A stretch of 64,000 nt of DNA, from contig NZ_KQ034046.1 of NCBI RefSeq assembly GCF_000970855.1, forward strand, positions 592,084 through 656,083. Direction: 5' to 3'. Shown one piece after another: positions 29,280 through 40,730 of the stretch (positions are counted from its first letter, which is position 1; every line of letters begins with the position of its first letter). The DNA comes from Lactobacillus helsingborgensis (lineage in GTDB: Bacteria > Bacillota > Bacilli > Lactobacillales > Lactobacillaceae). Made by a program: the position numbers and the translations under genes. Below the pieces are notes generated by a model, which was not told where the DNA came from, ran no database searches, and saw nothing but the letters and a program-made list of their open reading frames with translations.

Positions 29280-30299
29280 ATGACAAAAATTGCAGTTTTA
29301 GGAGCAGGTTCTTGGGGCACAGTGTTGGGCTCTATGCTGGCTGATAAAGGCTATGACATTGTACTGTATGGTAACAATGAAAAAGTTAATCAGGAAATTA
29401 ATGAAAGTCATACAAATGAACATTACATGAAAAATTGGCATGTAAATGAGACCGCCACAGCAACGGGTGATTTGAATGAAGCTTTAAGTGGAGCAGAAAT
29501 TATTTTATTTGTTCTTCCTACTCAAGCAATTCGTAGCGTTGCCCAAAATGTAAGTAAAATCCTAGCACAAAGGAAAGATAAACCACTTATAGTAACTGCT
29601 ACCAAAGGAATTGAACCGGGTTCTAAAAAGTTAATTTCTGAAATTTTGACTGAGGAAATTTATCCCAATGATGAAGACAAGATTGTAGCGATTTCCGGAC
29701 CAAGCCATGCCGAGAGTGTGGCGCAAAAAGATTTAACCGCAATCTCTTGTGCTTCAACGAGTATGAAAAACGCTCAAAAAGTTCAGGGATTATTTTCAAA
29801 TGACTATTTCCGTTTATATACTAATAATGATCTGATAGGCGTTGAAGTTGCGGGAGCTGTTAAGAACGTAATTGCAATTGCAGCCGGTATTCTGGTAGGT
29901 AAGCACTATGGAGATGATGCTAAAGCTGCGCTCATGACAAGAGGTTTAGCTGAAATTACCCGTTTGGGTGTGAATTATTTCGGAGCTGATCCTATGACGT
30001 TTAGTGGTCTTTCAGGTATAGGTGATTTGATTGTTACTTGTACTTCGGTTAATTCACGTAATTGGCGCTGTGGTAAGCAACTGGGTGAGGGCAAGAGTTT
30101 AGACTATGTTTTACAAAATATGGGTCAAGTAGTTGAAGGCGCAACTACTGTCAAAGCAGTGCACGAGCTATGCCAAGAAAAACAGATTGATATGCCGATT
30201 AGTGAAGCAATATACCGCGTTTTATACCAAAATGCTGATGTTGATTCTGAAATAGCTCAGATGATGGGTAGAAGTCCTAAACAGGAAATTAGACTTTGA
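29280..30299 (+). CDS. gpsA: NAD(P)H-dependent glycerol-3-phosphate dehydrogenase
   Basis: A 339-residue cytosolic enzyme reducing dihydroxyacetone phosphate to sn-glycerol-3-phosphate for phospholipids. The N-terminal Rossmann motif GAGSWGTVLG is followed by TKGIEP and GPSHAESVA, and the catalytic Lys lies in GAVKNVIAIAAG. SGLSGIGDLIVTCTS is in the C-terminal helical domain. The order lgt-gpsA-trxB is usual for lactobacilli. It has an RBS-like AAAGAGAG before ATG 29280. Confidence 0.96.
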   Translation: MTKIAVLGAGSWGTVLGSMLADKGYDIVLYGNNEKVNQEINESHTNEHYMKNWHVNETATATGDLNEALSGAEIILFVLPTQAIRSVAQNVSKILAQRKDKPLIVTATKGIEPGSKKLISEILTEEIYPNDEDKIVAISGPSHAESVAQKDLTAISCASTSMKNAQKVQGLFSNDYFRLYTNNDLIGVEVAGAVKNVIAIAAGILVGKHYGDDAKAALMTRGLAEITRLGVNYFGADPMTFSGLSGIGDLIVTCTSVNSRNWRCGKQLGEGKSLDYVLQNMGQVVEGATTVKAVHELCQEKQIDMPISEAIYRVLYQNADVDSEIAQMMGRSPKQEIRL

Positions 30300-30356
30300 G
30301 AGCGATATCGTTGTAATATTACTTACGAAAAATAAGAAAGTGCTGAAGGTGAAATT

Positions 30357-31292
30357 ATGACTAAAAAATACGATGTAATCATTATTGGAGCGGGCCCCGG
30401 TGGACTTACAGCCGCTTTGTACGCTTCTCGGGCTAATTTATCCGTTTTGATATTGGATCGAGGTTTGTATGGCGGACAAATGAATAATACGGATGCAATT
30501 GATAATTATCCAGGCTTCAGTGAGATTAAGGGTCCTGAACTGGGCGAAAAAATGTATAATTCAATCATGAAATTTGGCGCAAAGTTTGAATATGGTGATG
30601 TTCAAACAGTTACGCTAGATGGGGACCAAAAAATAGTCAAAACTGACACTGCCGAATACAGTACACCTGCTCTTATTATCGCTACTGGAGCAGATCATCG
30701 TCACTTAAATGTGCCAGGCGAAGATGAATATTCAGGTAAAGGCGTTTCTTACTGTGCTGTTTGTGATGCTGCATTCTTCAGAGACGAAGATATTGCGGTT
30801 ATTGGCGGTGGCGATTCAGCTATTGAAGAAGGTATTTATTTGGCTCAGAGTGCTAAAACTGTCACGGTTATTCATCGGCGGGACCAATTACGTGCGCAGC
30901 CCACATTACAAAAACGGGCTTTTGCCAACTCTAAGATGAATTTTATTTGGAACGGATTAACGCAATCCATTGACGGCGATGGCGACAAAGTTACCGGCGT
31001 AACTTATAAAGACAAGGAAACCGGTGCTGAGAAGCATATTAAAGTTCGGGGCGTCTTTATTTATGTTGGTGTCATTCCGCAGACAGCGCCATTTAAGGAC
31101 TTAGGTATAACAGATGAAAATGGCTGGATTCCTACTGATGAGCACATGAGAACTAAAGTTGACGGTATCTTTGCTTTAGGTGATGTTCGTGCGAAGGATT
31201 TACGGCAAATTGCCAATGCTGTGGGTGACGGCAGTATTGCTGGTCAACAAGCATATAATTATTTACAGGATCTGAATGATCGTAAAATTTAA
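30357..31292 (+). CDS. trxB: Thioredoxin-disulfide reductase
   Basis: A 311-residue low-molecular-weight flavoprotein reducing thioredoxin with NADPH. The FAD motif GAGPGGLTAALYASRA is at residue 11, the redox pair CAVC near residues 135-138, the NADPH site GGGDSAIEEG, and the C-terminal FAD contact FALGDVRAKDLRQIANAVGDG. Length is typical. A strong terminator closes the prfB-trxB run. Confidence 0.97.
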   Translation: MTKKYDVIIIGAGPGGLTAALYASRANLSVLILDRGLYGGQMNNTDAIDNYPGFSEIKGPELGEKMYNSIMKFGAKFEYGDVQTVTLDGDQKIVKTDTAEYSTPALIIATGADHRHLNVPGEDEYSGKGVSYCAVCDAAFFRDEDIAVIGGGDSAIEEGIYLAQSAKTVTVIHRRDQLRAQPTLQKRAFANSKMNFIWNGLTQSIDGDGDKVTGVTYKDKETGAEKHIKVRGVFIYVGVIPQTAPFKDLGITDENGWIPTDEHMRTKVDGIFALGDVRAKDLRQIANAVGDGSIAGQQAYNYLQDLNDRKI

Positions 31293-31297
31293 AGATT

Positions 31298-31332
31298 AAA
31301 AAAAGAATTTAGTTAAAACTAAATTCTTTTTT
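31298..31332 (+). terminator. Terminator after trxB
   Basis: The stem AAGAATTTAGT/ACTAAATTCTT ends in a long T-run. Confidence 0.92.
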
Positions 31333-31419
31333 TATTTTTACAGATAGCAATAATGATAAATGCTAGAATAGAGTTTATGTAAACGAATTTATTGCTAGAA
31401 AAAGGGGTACATTGCTGAA

Positions 31420-33144
31420 ATGAAGGCAGAAGAAACTTTTCAAGAATGGCAGCAGGCGCACAATCTGCCAGATTATTTACAAGATCAATTGCAAGAACTT
31501 GGTAAAAATCCCAAATGGATTAATGATGCATTTGGTCAAGACATTAATTTTGGTACAGCTGGAATGCGCGGCAGGCTCGAGCCGGGAATTAATCGTATTA
31601 ATATCTATACCATTGGGCGAGTAACAGAAGGCTTGGCACGTTTAATTAATGAAAAAGGCGCAAAAGCGCAAAAAGATGGTGTAGTCATTGCTTATGACTC
31701 TCGCTATCATTCACGCGATTTTGCGGAACATGCCGCACGAATATTAGGTGCGCATAATATTCATGTTTACCTATTTGATGATTTACGACCGACGCCTGAA
31801 TTATCTTTTGCTGTGAGATACCTTCATGCTTCTGCCGGAATTAATATTACTGCTTCTCACAATGCCAAAGAATACAATGGCTACAAAGTCTATGGCCCTG
31901 ATGGTGCCCAGATGGGACCTGAAGATGCCAGTCGCGTTTTTGCTTATGCTCAAAAAGTAACCGATATTTTTACCGTTAAAACTGCTCCGATTGCACGATT
32001 GCGCTCGCAAGGAGTTTTGCAATTGATTGGTGAAGATATTGATGAGGTTTATTTAGCGAAACTAAAAACTGTAAATGTTAATAGTGAACTAATACAAAAA
32101 AATGCTCATAATTTAACGATTATTTACTCACCCCTACATGGGACAGGTAAAATGTTATATGATCGGGCTTTTAGACAAAATGGTTTTACAAATGTGTTCC
32201 CAGTTCCCAGCCAAGCAATTATTGATCCGGAATTTCCCACGACCATCAAACCCAATCCAGAATACCGTGATGTGTTTGATCCTGGCATCAAACTGGCAAA
32301 TGAAAAAAATGCTGATCTAATCATTGCTACTGATCCTGATGCAGATCGTATGGGTGCCTGTGTGCGCACAAAAAATGGCGACTTTCAAGTTTTAACAGGG
32401 AACCAGATTGCTACGCTCATGATCTATTATCTGCTGGTTAATTTAAAAGATAAGGGGCAATTATCTGCCGATTATGAGCTGATTACTTCGATTGTTTCCA
32501 GTAGTATGCCACTTAAAATTGCAAAAGATTTTGGTATCAGAACAAAGTCGGTGTTAACTGGTTTTAAATTTATTGGTGAAGAAATTGACCGTATGAGTAA
32601 GATGCACGACGGTAAGTTTTTAATGGGCTTTGAAGAAAGCTATGGTTATCTTTTCAAACCTTTTGCACGTGATAAAGATGCAATGCAAGGCGCTTTAATG
32701 TTTGCGGAAGTGGCATCTTATTATGCTGCTAAAAACATGACTGTATTAGACGGCCTTAATGAAATCTGGCAAAAATACGGCACTTCTTATGAAATTACCA
32801 AGGCGATTGAAATGCCGGGAATTGACGGGCAAAAGAAAATGACACAATTGATGACTAAATTGCGCTCAGAGAATTTGCAAGAGCTAAATGGGGTCAAAGT
32901 CAATAAAATTCAAGACTTTTTAAAACAGCAGGAAATTGTTGGTGATACGGTTAAGCCACTCACAGGTTTACCAAAATCTAATGTATTGAAATACTTTTTG
33001 GCTGATGAAACTTGGTTAGCCTTAAGACCATCAGGCACAGAACCAGTAATTAAAGCTTATGTTGGTGTCAATAAACCTAATATTGAGCTTGCACATCAAG
33101 CAGCTGAGAATTATCAAAATGCTTTGGCAGAACTGTTAAAATAA
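31420..33144 (+). CDS. pgcA: Phospho-sugar mutase (PgcA-type phosphoglucomutase)
   Basis: A 574-residue alpha-D-phosphohexomutase interconverting glucose-1-phosphate and glucose-6-phosphate (possibly mannose phosphates), linking glycolysis to UDP-glucose and cell-wall glycan synthesis. The catalytic phosphoserine loop TASHNAKEYNGYK, metal loop DPDADRMG, sugar-binding GFEESYGY and phosphate-binding RPSGTEPVIKAY are all intact. AAAAGGGG precedes ATG 31420. It is flanked by terminators and is probably monocistronic. Confidence 0.95.
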   Translation: MKAEETFQEWQQAHNLPDYLQDQLQELGKNPKWINDAFGQDINFGTAGMRGRLEPGINRINIYTIGRVTEGLARLINEKGAKAQKDGVVIAYDSRYHSRDFAEHAARILGAHNIHVYLFDDLRPTPELSFAVRYLHASAGINITASHNAKEYNGYKVYGPDGAQMGPEDASRVFAYAQKVTDIFTVKTAPIARLRSQGVLQLIGEDIDEVYLAKLKTVNVNSELIQKNAHNLTIIYSPLHGTGKMLYDRAFRQNGFTNVFPVPSQAIIDPEFPTTIKPNPEYRDVFDPGIKLANEKNADLIIATDPDADRMGACVRTKNGDFQVLTGNQIATLMIYYLLVNLKDKGQLSADYELITSIVSSSMPLKIAKDFGIRTKSVLTGFKFIGEEIDRMSKMHDGKFLMGFEESYGYLFKPFARDKDAMQGALMFAEVASYYAAKNMTVLDGLNEIWQKYGTSYEITKAIEMPGIDGQKKMTQLMTKLRSENLQELNGVKVNKIQDFLKQQEIVGDTVKPLTGLPKSNVLKYFLADETWLALRPSGTEPVIKAYVGVNKPNIELAHQAAENYQNALAELLK

Positions 33145-33157
33145 AACAAAAAGAGTG

Positions 33158-33171
33158 CGAAAATATGTTCG
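33158..33171 (+). promoter_or_regulatory. LexA (SOS) box before uvrB
   Basis: CGAAAATATGTTCG differs from the consensus CGAACNNNNGTTCG at one base. It lies between pgcA and uvrB, upstream of a hairpin terminator. Confidence 0.65.
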
Positions 33172-33201
33172 AGAGTGTAAAATAGAATACGTCAAATAAG
33201 A

Positions 33202-33227
33202 GTTGGACTTTGTTTGTCCAACTTTTT
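33202..33227 (+). terminator. Terminator or attenuator immediately before uvrB
   Basis: The stem GTTGGAC/GTCCAAC with a 7-base loop is followed by T5, ending only 18 bases before the uvrB start. It may end pgcA transcripts or attenuate uvrBA. Confidence 0.8.
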
Positions 33228-33244
33228 CTACGAGGAGTCTTTCG

Positions 33245-35287
33245 ATGATTAAACGACAAGAAGAACGTAAATTTGAACTAGTTTCTAAATTCAGTCCAGC
33301 GGGTGATCAGCAACAGGCTATTGATAAATTGGCTGCTGGCTTTAAAAAAGGCTATAAGGAGCAAATTCTGGAAGGTGCAACCGGTACGGGCAAAACTTTC
33401 ACAATGGCGAACATTATTGCTAAATTGAATAAACCTACTTTAGTTATTTCTCACAATAAAACTTTGGTTGGTCAGCTTTATGGCGAATTTAAAGAATTCT
33501 TTCCGCATAATGCTGTCGATTATTTTGTTTCCTATTATGATTACTACCAGCCGGAAGCGTATGTGCCCCAATCGGATACATATATTGAAAAGGACTCATC
33601 TATCAACGATGAAATTGATCAATTACGTCACCAAGCTACCAGCGATTTGATGGAACGTAATGACGTGATTGTTGTGGCATCTGTTTCGTGTATCTATGGT
33701 TTAGGTGATCCTAAGGAATATGCTGCCAGTGTAATCACGGTTCACGAGGGTGAGGAATATAACAGAAATACCTTGCTGCGCGATTTAGTCAATATTCAAT
33801 ACGATCGCAATGATATTGACTTTCAACGTGGTCGTTTTCGCGTTCGCGGAGACGTCGTAGAAGTTTTTCCTGCTGGTAATTCTAATCATGCTTATCGTAT
33901 TGAATTTTTCGGGGATGAAATTGATAGAATTGTTGAAGTGGACTCACTAACAGGAGAAGTAATTGGTGAAAGAGAAAGTATATCATTATTTCCTGCTACC
34001 CACTTTATGACCAATGAAGAACAGATGAGGCGTGCTCTTAAAGCTATTTCACAGGAAATGAAAATTCAAGTGAAAAATTTTGAAGGTCAAGGTAAATTGC
34101 TTGAGGCAGAACGTATTAAACAGCGCACTACTTTTGACATGGAAATGATGGGTGAAGTTGGTTACACCAATGGCATCGAGAACTATTCGCGTCATATGGA
34201 AGGAAGAAAAGAAGGAGAGCCGCCTTATACCTTATTAGACTTCTTTCCTGATGACTTTTTGATTTTAATTGATGAGTCTCATGCCACTATGCCTGAAATC
34301 CGAGCAATGTATAACGGCGACCGCAATCGGAAAAAAACTTTAATTGACTATGGTTTCCGTTTACCTTCTGCGCTTGATAACAGACCATTGAAACTGGCTG
34401 AATTTGAAAAGCACGTTAACCAGATTCTATATGTTTCAGCAACCCCAGGAGATTATGAATTAGCACGGACAAATCACAAAGTTGAGCAAATCATCAGACC
34501 GACCGGTCTGCTTGACCCTAAAATTGAGGTCAAACCTGTTGAGGGGCAAATTGATGATTTAGTGGCTGAAATCAACAAGCGCATTGAAAGAAATGAACGT
34601 GTCTTTGTCACCACTTTAACCAAAAAAATGGCTGAAGACCTAACAGATTATTTGAAAGATCTGGGCATTAAAGTGCAATATTTGCACTCTGACGTGAAGA
34701 CGCTGGAACGGATGCAAATATTGCGTGATTTGCGTATGGGCAAATACGATGTGCTAATTGGTATTAACCTATTACGTGAAGGTATTGATGTCCCGGAAGT
34801 TTCTTTGGTCGCAATTCTTGATGCTGATAAGGAGGGTTTTTTGCGTGCTTACAGACCTTTAGTGCAGACTATGGGTCGCGCTTCCAGAAACGCTGATGGT
34901 GCTGTGATCATGTATGCTGACACGATTACTGATTCGATGCGGCAAGCGATTGAAGCAACACAGAGAAGACGTCAATTACAGATCAAGTTTAATAAAGAAC
35001 ATGGTATGAAACCTAAGACCATCGTTAAGCCAATCAGAGATGTCATTTCTGCTACTAAAGTGGCAGATGAAGATGTTCAAAGCGATAGCTTCGCTGATTT
35101 GAACTTTGATGAATTAACTGTCAAACAAAAGAGAACCATGATTAAAGACTTACGTAAGCAAATGCAAGAAGCTGCCAAGAAACTGGACTTTGAGGGCGCT
35201 GCAACTTTGCGGGATGCAATCATGGAATTGGAGAGTTCAACTAGAAGCCCAATTAAGAAAAAAGGAAAAGCATTAAATGGTAAATGA
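33245..35287 (+). CDS. uvrB: UvrABC system protein B
   Basis: A 680-residue damage-verification helicase of nucleotide excision repair. It has Walker [11 protein letters not shown], the beta-hairpin [21 protein letters not shown], the helicase motif [28 protein letters not shown] and [11 protein letters not shown]-terminal UVR motif ([22 protein letters not shown]) binds UvrC. ATG 33245 is chosen because CGAGGAG precedes it; the open frame upstream runs through the terminator hairpin. uvrA starts inside its last codons. Confidence 0.97.
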   Translation: MIKRQEERKFELVSKFSPAGDQQQAIDKLAAGFKKGYKEQILEGATGTGKTFTMANIIAKLNKPTLVISHNKTLVGQLYGEFKEFFPHNAVDYFVSYYDYYQPEAYVPQSDTYIEKDSSINDEIDQLRHQATSDLMERNDVIVVASVSCIYGLGDPKEYAASVITVHEGEEYNRNTLLRDLVNIQYDRNDIDFQRGRFRVRGDVVEVFPAGNSNHAYRIEFFGDEIDRIVEVDSLTGEVIGERESISLFPATHFMTNEEQMRRALKAISQEMKIQVKNFEGQGKLLEAERIKQRTTFDMEMMGEVGYTNGIENYSRHMEGRKEGEPPYTLLDFFPDDFLILIDESHATMPEIRAMYNGDRNRKKTLIDYGFRLPSALDNRPLKLAEFEKHVNQILYVSATPGDYELARTNHKVEQIIRPTGLLDPKIEVKPVEGQIDDLVAEINKRIERNERVFVTTLTKKMAEDLTDYLKDLGIKVQYLHSDVKTLERMQILRDLRMGKYDVLIGINLLREGIDVPEVSLVAILDADKEGFLRAYRPLVQTMGRASRNADGAVIMYADTITDSMRQAIEATQRRRQLQIKFNKEHGMKPKTIVKPIRDVISATKVADEDVQSDSFADLNFDELTVKQKRTMIKDLRKQMQEAAKKLDFEGAATLRDAIMELESSTRSPIKKKGKALNGK

Positions 35288-38129
35288 TAAGATTGTTATT
35301 CGGGGTGCACGTGAACATAATTTAAAAGATATTAATCTTTCTATCCCTAAGGATAAATTGGTCGTGATTACGGGTTTATCTGGTTCTGGTAAAAGTTCGT
35401 TAGCCTTTGACACATTATATGCTGAAGGGCGCAGAAGATACGTTCAGTCCTTATCAAGTTATGCCCGCCAATTTTTAGGACAAATGGATAAACCAGATGT
35501 TGATTCGATTGATGGCCTTAATCCTGCAATTTCAATTGATCAAAAAACTACTTCCCATAACCCGCGTTCAACTGTTGGTACTGTTACTGAAATAAACGAT
35601 TATCTCAGACTTTTGTGGGCGAGAGTAGGTCATCCTGTGTGTCCTAATGATGGTACTCTAATTGAACGTCAATCTGTAGAACAAATGGTTAACCGCATTT
35701 TGGCATTGCCTGAAAGAAGCCGTATTCAAATTTTAGCACCGGTAATCAGGTCTAAACGTGGTGCGCACAAAGAAGTATTTAAACGCGTACAACGTGCTGG
35801 CTACGTGCGCGTCATCGTTGATGGTGAAATGCACGAGATTGGTGAAAAATTTGATTTAGAAAAAAATAAGCGCCATTCAATCGACATTGTGGTTGATCGT
35901 TTGATCGTCAAAGATGGTATCCGCTCGCGACTTTTTGATTCAGTAGAAGCTGCTCTGCGTCTATCAGATGGCTACATGAATGTTGATGTTATTGGCGGCG
36001 ATTTAATCAGCTTTTCAGAGTATTATGCTTGTCCTAAATGTGGTTTTACCGTGGGAGAGATGGAGCCCAGGCTATTTTCCTTTAATGCACCATTTGGTGC
36101 TTGCCCTGACTGTGATGGTTTAGGTGTTAAATTAGCTGTTGATGAAGATTTAGTAGTGCCCGATAAAAGCAAAACTTTAGCTGAAGGAGCAATTGCACCC
36201 TGGAAGAATTCCAAGTATTACGGGGAAATGCTAGAGCAGGCATGTAGTGCTTTAAAAATACCACTTGATAAGCCATTTAGTAAACTGACTAAAAAGCAAA
36301 GAGAAACAATTTTGCATGGTTCTACTAAGAAAATTAAGTTTCACGTTACTGGTGATTTTGGAGTCAATGATACTACTGCACCCTTTGAAGGTGCTATGGA
36401 AAATGTAGAAAGACGTTATTATCATCCCATGTCAAAATTTATGCGGGATGTAATGGGCAAGTACATGACCGAACTCACTTGTTCAACATGTCATGGCAAA
36501 AGGTTAAATCGTAAAGCGTTAGCAGTTAAAGTAAACGGTAAGGATATCGCTGAAGCGTCAGAATTGGCAATTAGTCACGCACTGGAATTTTTCACCGATA
36601 TTAAGTTAGATGAGCAAGAGACTATAATTGCTAAGCCGATTTTAAAAGAAGTACGTGATAGATTAACTTTCTTAAATAGTGTGGGGTTAGACTACCTGAC
36701 ATTGTCACGTTCAGCTAATACCTTATCTGGTGGTGAAGCACAAAGAATAAGGCTTGCGACCCAAATTGGTTCTAATCTTTCAGGAGTAATGTACGTTTTA
36801 GATGAGCCTTCAATTGGTTTGCATCAACGCGATAATGACAGGTTGATTGCTGCTTTAAAACGAATGCGTGATTTAGGCAACTCGTTAATTGTCGTTGAAC
36901 ACGATGATGAAACAATGAGACAAGCTGATTATTTAATTGACATGGGACCGGGCGCTGGAACTTATGGCGGAGAAATTATGGCTGCCGGCACTCCAGCAGA
37001 AGTTGAGCAGAATGACAAGTCACTGACTGGACAATACATGGCCGGTAAAAAATTTGTCCCCGTACCTTTAAAAAGACGCAAGGGTAATGGTAAAAAGATC
37101 ATTGTTACAGGTGCAGCCGAGAATAATCTTAAAAATCTTAAGGTTGAATTTCCTTTAGGGAAGTTAATTGTGGTTACAGGAGTTTCCGGTTCTGGTAAAT
37201 CAACTTTGGTTAACATGATTTTAAAACGGGCTCTAGCCCAAAAAATAAACCGCAACCAAACTAAACCGGGTAAATATAAGACGATCAGCGGTTATCAAAA
37301 TATCGAAAAAATTATTGATATTGATCAAAGCCCGATCGGGCGTACGCCTCGTAGTAACCCTGCTACTTATACCAGCGTTTTCGATGACATCAGAGCTTTA
37401 TTTGCTCAAACTAACGAAGCTAAGCTCCGTGGCTACACTAAGGCGCGTTTTTCATTTAACGTTAAGGGTGGACGTTGTGAAGCTTGTCATGGAGATGGCA
37501 TTATCAAAATTGAAATGAACTTCTTACCGGACGTATATGTTCCTTGTGAAGTTTGTCATGGCAGCCGCTACAACTCTGAAACTTTAGAAGTTTCCTATCG
37601 TAAGAAAAATATTGCGCAAGTGCTGGATATGACGATCAGTGAGGCCTGCTCATTTTTTAAGAATATTCCTAAAATTGCGCGCAAATTGCAAACAATTGTT
37701 GATGTGGGGCTTGGCTATGTCAAGCTCGGACAGTCAGCTACTACCTTGTCTGGTGGTGAAGCGCAAAGAATGAAACTGGCCGCTGAACTGCAAAAATTGT
37801 CAACTGGCAAGAATTTCTATATTCTGGATGAACCAACGACCGGACTACATACTGATGACATCAAGCGACTGCTAGAAGTTCTACAAAGACTAGTTGATCA
37901 AGGTAATACGGTTTTAATAATTGAACACAATCTTGACGTGATTAAAAATGCTGATTGGTTAATTGATTTGGGTCCTGAAGGCGGCGAAGGCGGCGGTCAG
38001 ATTGTTGCTACAGGCACACCCGAACAGGTAGTACAAGTTAAAGAAAGCTATACTGGGCAATACTTGAAGCCAGTGCTTAAGCGGGACACAGCTTTAACAA
38101 AAAAGGCCAGCCAAAAAACAGGCAAATAG
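35277..38129 (+). CDS. uvrA: UvrABC system protein A
   Basis: A 950-residue double ABC ATPase that finds bulky DNA lesions and loads UvrB. Two Walker A sites ([12 protein letters not shown] near residue 35 and [10 protein letters not shown] near residue 640), two LSGGEAQR signatures and zinc-finger CxxC pairs ([24 protein letters not shown]) are all present, so it is not a truncated UvrA2. It overlaps uvrB by 11 bases, indicating coupled expression. Confidence 0.97.
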   Translation: MVNDKIVIRGAREHNLKDINLSIPKDKLVVITGLSGSGKSSLAFDTLYAEGRRRYVQSLSSYARQFLGQMDKPDVDSIDGLNPAISIDQKTTSHNPRSTVGTVTEINDYLRLLWARVGHPVCPNDGTLIERQSVEQMVNRILALPERSRIQILAPVIRSKRGAHKEVFKRVQRAGYVRVIVDGEMHEIGEKFDLEKNKRHSIDIVVDRLIVKDGIRSRLFDSVEAALRLSDGYMNVDVIGGDLISFSEYYACPKCGFTVGEMEPRLFSFNAPFGACPDCDGLGVKLAVDEDLVVPDKSKTLAEGAIAPWKNSKYYGEMLEQACSALKIPLDKPFSKLTKKQRETILHGSTKKIKFHVTGDFGVNDTTAPFEGAMENVERRYYHPMSKFMRDVMGKYMTELTCSTCHGKRLNRKALAVKVNGKDIAEASELAISHALEFFTDIKLDEQETIIAKPILKEVRDRLTFLNSVGLDYLTLSRSANTLSGGEAQRIRLATQIGSNLSGVMYVLDEPSIGLHQRDNDRLIAALKRMRDLGNSLIVVEHDDETMRQADYLIDMGPGAGTYGGEIMAAGTPAEVEQNDKSLTGQYMAGKKFVPVPLKRRKGNGKKIIVTGAAENNLKNLKVEFPLGKLIVVTGVSGSGKSTLVNMILKRALAQKINRNQTKPGKYKTISGYQNIEKIIDIDQSPIGRTPRSNPATYTSVFDDIRALFAQTNEAKLRGYTKARFSFNVKGGRCEACHGDGIIKIEMNFLPDVYVPCEVCHGSRYNSETLEVSYRKKNIAQVLDMTISEACSFFKNIPKIARKLQTIVDVGLGYVKLGQSATTLSGGEAQRMKLAAELQKLSTGKNFYILDEPTTGLHTDDIKRLLEVLQRLVDQGNTVLIIEHNLDVIKNADWLIDLGPEGGEGGGQIVATGTPEQVVQVKESYTGQYLKPVLKRDTALTKKASQKTGK

Positions 38130-38179
38130 TATTAATTAATTCTGATAAAGTGTAAAATAAAGCCCAAGGAGGAATAAAA

Positions 38180-38722
38180 ATGGATAATTTTTCTAGTTAC
38201 AGAGGAAATCGCGGATTTAACTGGGCTGCATTTATCTCTGGTGTGTTAATGATAATTGCAGGGCTCTTTTTATTGCGGCATCCCGGTAAGGCATTACATG
38301 CTTTTGTATTGCTCTTTGCCATAGTGTCAATAGTTCAGGGCTTTGTCTGGTTAGTTTTCTACAGTCGTTTTCGGTATTTTATCCCTTCAAGCTGGTTGTC
38401 GATTGTGTCAGGAGTTTTAGACATTATTGTTGGTATTTTGTTCCTATATTCCTATGATGCTGGTGGCTTAACCATTGCTTACTTATTTGCATTTTGGTTC
38501 TTATTCGACTCAATCTCTGGCATCGTTTTCTCTTGGCACATGCGGGCTGTTTCAACCTTTTTCTTCTGGGTTAATATAATCCTGAATATCCTAGGCTTGT
38601 TTATCGCCATTAGTTTGATGTTTAACCCAGCTTTATCAGCATTAACTTTAATTTGGTTAGTTTCTTTCTGGTTACTAATTTTTGGTATTAATGAAATTAT
38701 TGCTGCATTTGTTAACAGGTAA
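38180..38722 (+). CDS. HdeD-like DUF308 membrane protein
   Basis: A 180-residue protein made of six hydrophobic helices with short loops, matching the HdeD/DUF308 (PF03729) pattern of repeated helix pairs (GVLMIIAGLFLLRHPGKAL, GVLDIIVGILFLY, GLFIAISLMFNPALSALTL). HdeD in E. coli is linked to acid resistance at high cell density. In lactobacilli a role in acid tolerance is possible but unproven. AAGGAGG precedes ATG 38180, and a terminator follows. Confidence 0.82.
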   Translation: MDNFSSYRGNRGFNWAAFISGVLMIIAGLFLLRHPGKALHAFVLLFAIVSIVQGFVWLVFYSRFRYFIPSSWLSIVSGVLDIIVGILFLYSYDAGGLTIAYLFAFWFLFDSISGIVFSWHMRAVSTFFFWVNIILNILGLFIAISLMFNPALSALTLIWLVSFWLLIFGINEIIAAFVNR

Positions 38723-38727
38723 AAAAT

Positions 38728-38753
38728 AAAAAGTTCTGTTGAACTTTTTTTTT
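38728..38753 (+). terminator. Terminator after hdeD-like gene
   Basis: The stem AAAAAGTTC/GAACTTTTT around TGTT is followed by a run of T. Confidence 0.85.
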
Positions 38754-38813
38754 GCCCAAAAAGTAATGGCACACCTGGTATGTTATAATTTTAGTAATAG
38801 GAGGTCAGCAAAA

Positions 38814-39692
38814 ATGGCTAAGCATAAAAAGCAATTACTGATTGTGACAGGCATGAGCGGTGCGGGAAAAACGGTCGCTTCTCATGCTTTAGAAGACATG
38901 GGCTATTTTGTAGTTGACAATTTGCCTCCATCTCTTTTATCCAGTTTTTGGGATTTAATCGTTAACTCAGATGATTTCACTAAAGTTGCAGTAGTAATTG
39001 ATCTGCGGGTGAGACGGTTTTATAAAGATTTAGATAATGAAATTAATTCTCTAGAAGATAATGGAACGGTGCAGACCCGGATTGTCTTTTTAGACGCTGC
39101 GGATGACACTTTAGTTGCTCGTTATAAAGAGACTAGACGTGTTCCGCCTTTAGCCCAAAATGAGCGTTTATTAGACGGTATTTTAGCAGAAAGACGTATT
39201 TTAACCGGAATAAAAAACCGCGCCAATGATATTATTGATACTTCTAATTTAAGTCCAAAAGAATTAAAACAAGAACTGGCTAATAAGTTTAGTGCCAAAC
39301 ACAGGCAGCCGTTTTCAATTGAGGTTCTATCTTTTGGGTTTAAATACGGAATGCCCATTGATGCGGATATTGTAATGGATGTGCGCTTTTTGCCCAATCC
39401 CTTTTATATTCCTGAATTGCGACCTTTTACCGGTTTGGATAAAAGGGTATTTAACTATGTGATGGACAAGAAAGAAACGCGTATTTTTTATCAGAAATTT
39501 TTAGATCTGATAAAAAGCGCATTACCCGGGTATATCAAAGAGGGTAAGACTAAATTAACTATTGCAATTGGGTGTACCGGTGGGCAACATAGAAGCGTCG
39601 CAATTGCACAGCAGCTGGCTAAAGATTTAGCTGAAGACTATACAGTTGATATAACCCATCGTGAAATTAGTCGCTACACTAGAAATAGGTGA
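38814..39692 (+). CDS. rapZ: RNase adapter RapZ / YvcJ-like nucleotide-binding protein
   Basis: A 292-residue protein with N-terminal Walker A GMSGAGKTVA and a C-terminal domain containing GCTGGQHRSVAIAQQLA. RapZ in E. coli delivers GlmZ sRNA to RNase E; in Bacillus YvcJ hydrolyses GTP and affects competence. The Gram-positive role is less clear. ATG 38814 with AGGAGG upstream is preferred to the earlier in-frame ATG. It forms the conserved rapZ-yvcK-whiA operon with 7- and 5-base gaps. Confidence 0.93.
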   Translation: MAKHKKQLLIVTGMSGAGKTVASHALEDMGYFVVDNLPPSLLSSFWDLIVNSDDFTKVAVVIDLRVRRFYKDLDNEINSLEDNGTVQTRIVFLDAADDTLVARYKETRRVPPLAQNERLLDGILAERRILTGIKNRANDIIDTSNLSPKELKQELANKFSAKHRQPFSIEVLSFGFKYGMPIDADIVMDVRFLPNPFYIPELRPFTGLDKRVFNYVMDKKETRIFYQKFLDLIKSALPGYIKEGKTKLTIAIGCTGGQHRSVAIAQQLAKDLAEDYTVDITHREISRYTRNR

Positions 39693-39699
39693 TAATTAG

Positions 39700-40725
39700 A
39701 TGACATATAATGATAAAGTGATTCATGTTACCAGAAGCAGACGACCACAGGTTGTCGTTATTGGTGGAGGTACTGGATTGCCTGTAGTTTTAAACGCGTT
39801 AAAAGAACAAAATGCTGAAATATCAGCTATTGTGACTGTTTCTGATGATGGCGGCTCTTCCGGTTCAATTCGCAATTTTATCAACGTAGTTCCCCCTGGT
39901 GATATTCGCAATGTTCTGGTTTCTTTAAGTGAAATTTCTCAGGAAGAAAAGGATGTTTTCCAATATCGCTTTGATTCTTCCGACTCATTTTTTTCAGGTC
40001 ATGCTATCGGCAATTTGATAATTGCTGCTTTAAACGAAATGCACGGTAATATTTTTGACGCTGTTCAAGCACTTTCAAAAATGATGCGGGTTGACGGTCA
40101 TGTTTACCCTGCCTCCAATGAACCATTGACACTGAATGCGGAATTTGTGGATGGCTCTATTCAAGCTGGTGAAAAGGAAATTACTGACAAGGATAAAAGA
40201 ATTAAACGAGTTTGGGTTACCAACACTAAGTCAAAGAGTGAACCTGAAGCGGTGCCACCAGTTTTAGCCGCTATAAATAATGCTGATGCGGTAGTTTTAG
40301 GGCCTGGTAGTCTATTTACCTCCATCTTGCCTAATCTCATGATCCCCAATTTAGGCGAAGCAGTAAGAAAAACAAGCGCAGAAGTCATTTATATTTGTAA
40401 TATTATGACGCAAAAAGGTGAAACCGATCATTTTTCAGACTGTGAACATGTTAAGGTAATTAATGAGCATTTGGGCGGACATTATATTAATACCACTTTA
40501 GTCAATGGCGCTAAAATTGATATGTCTAAGTTTAACCCTAACGATTATGATGCTTATCTTGAACCTGTTAAGAACGATTATCAGGGCTTGCGGGAGCAGG
40601 GGAGCAGAGTCATCACTGCTGACTTCATCGATCAGCGAAGTGGGCTAGTCTTTCACGATGGTAAAAAAGTAGCCAAAGAAATTATTAATCTGGCTTTTGC
40701 TGCGATGGCTCGCAGGAAGGACTAA
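39700..40725 (+). CDS. yvcK: YvcK/CofD-like gluconeogenesis factor
   Basis: A 341-residue protein of the CofD/YvcK family. The N-terminal nucleotide-binding motif is [15 protein letters not shown], followed by [12 protein letters not shown] and [16 protein letters not shown] in the central UDP-sugar pocket. In Bacillus YvcK binds UDP-GlcNAc and is needed for growth on gluconeogenic carbon and for cell-wall precursor balance. It is the middle gene of the rapZ-yvcK-whiA operon. Confidence 0.93.
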   Translation: MTYNDKVIHVTRSRRPQVVVIGGGTGLPVVLNALKEQNAEISAIVTVSDDGGSSGSIRNFINVVPPGDIRNVLVSLSEISQEEKDVFQYRFDSSDSFFSGHAIGNLIIAALNEMHGNIFDAVQALSKMMRVDGHVYPASNEPLTLNAEFVDGSIQAGEKEITDKDKRIKRVWVTNTKSKSEPEAVPPVLAAINNADAVVLGPGSLFTSILPNLMIPNLGEAVRKTSAEVIYICNIMTQKGETDHFSDCEHVKVINEHLGGHYINTTLVNGAKIDMSKFNPNDYDAYLEPVKNDYQGLREQGSRVITADFIDQRSGLVFHDGKKVAKEIINLAFAAMARRKD

Positions 40726-40730
40726 AAATA

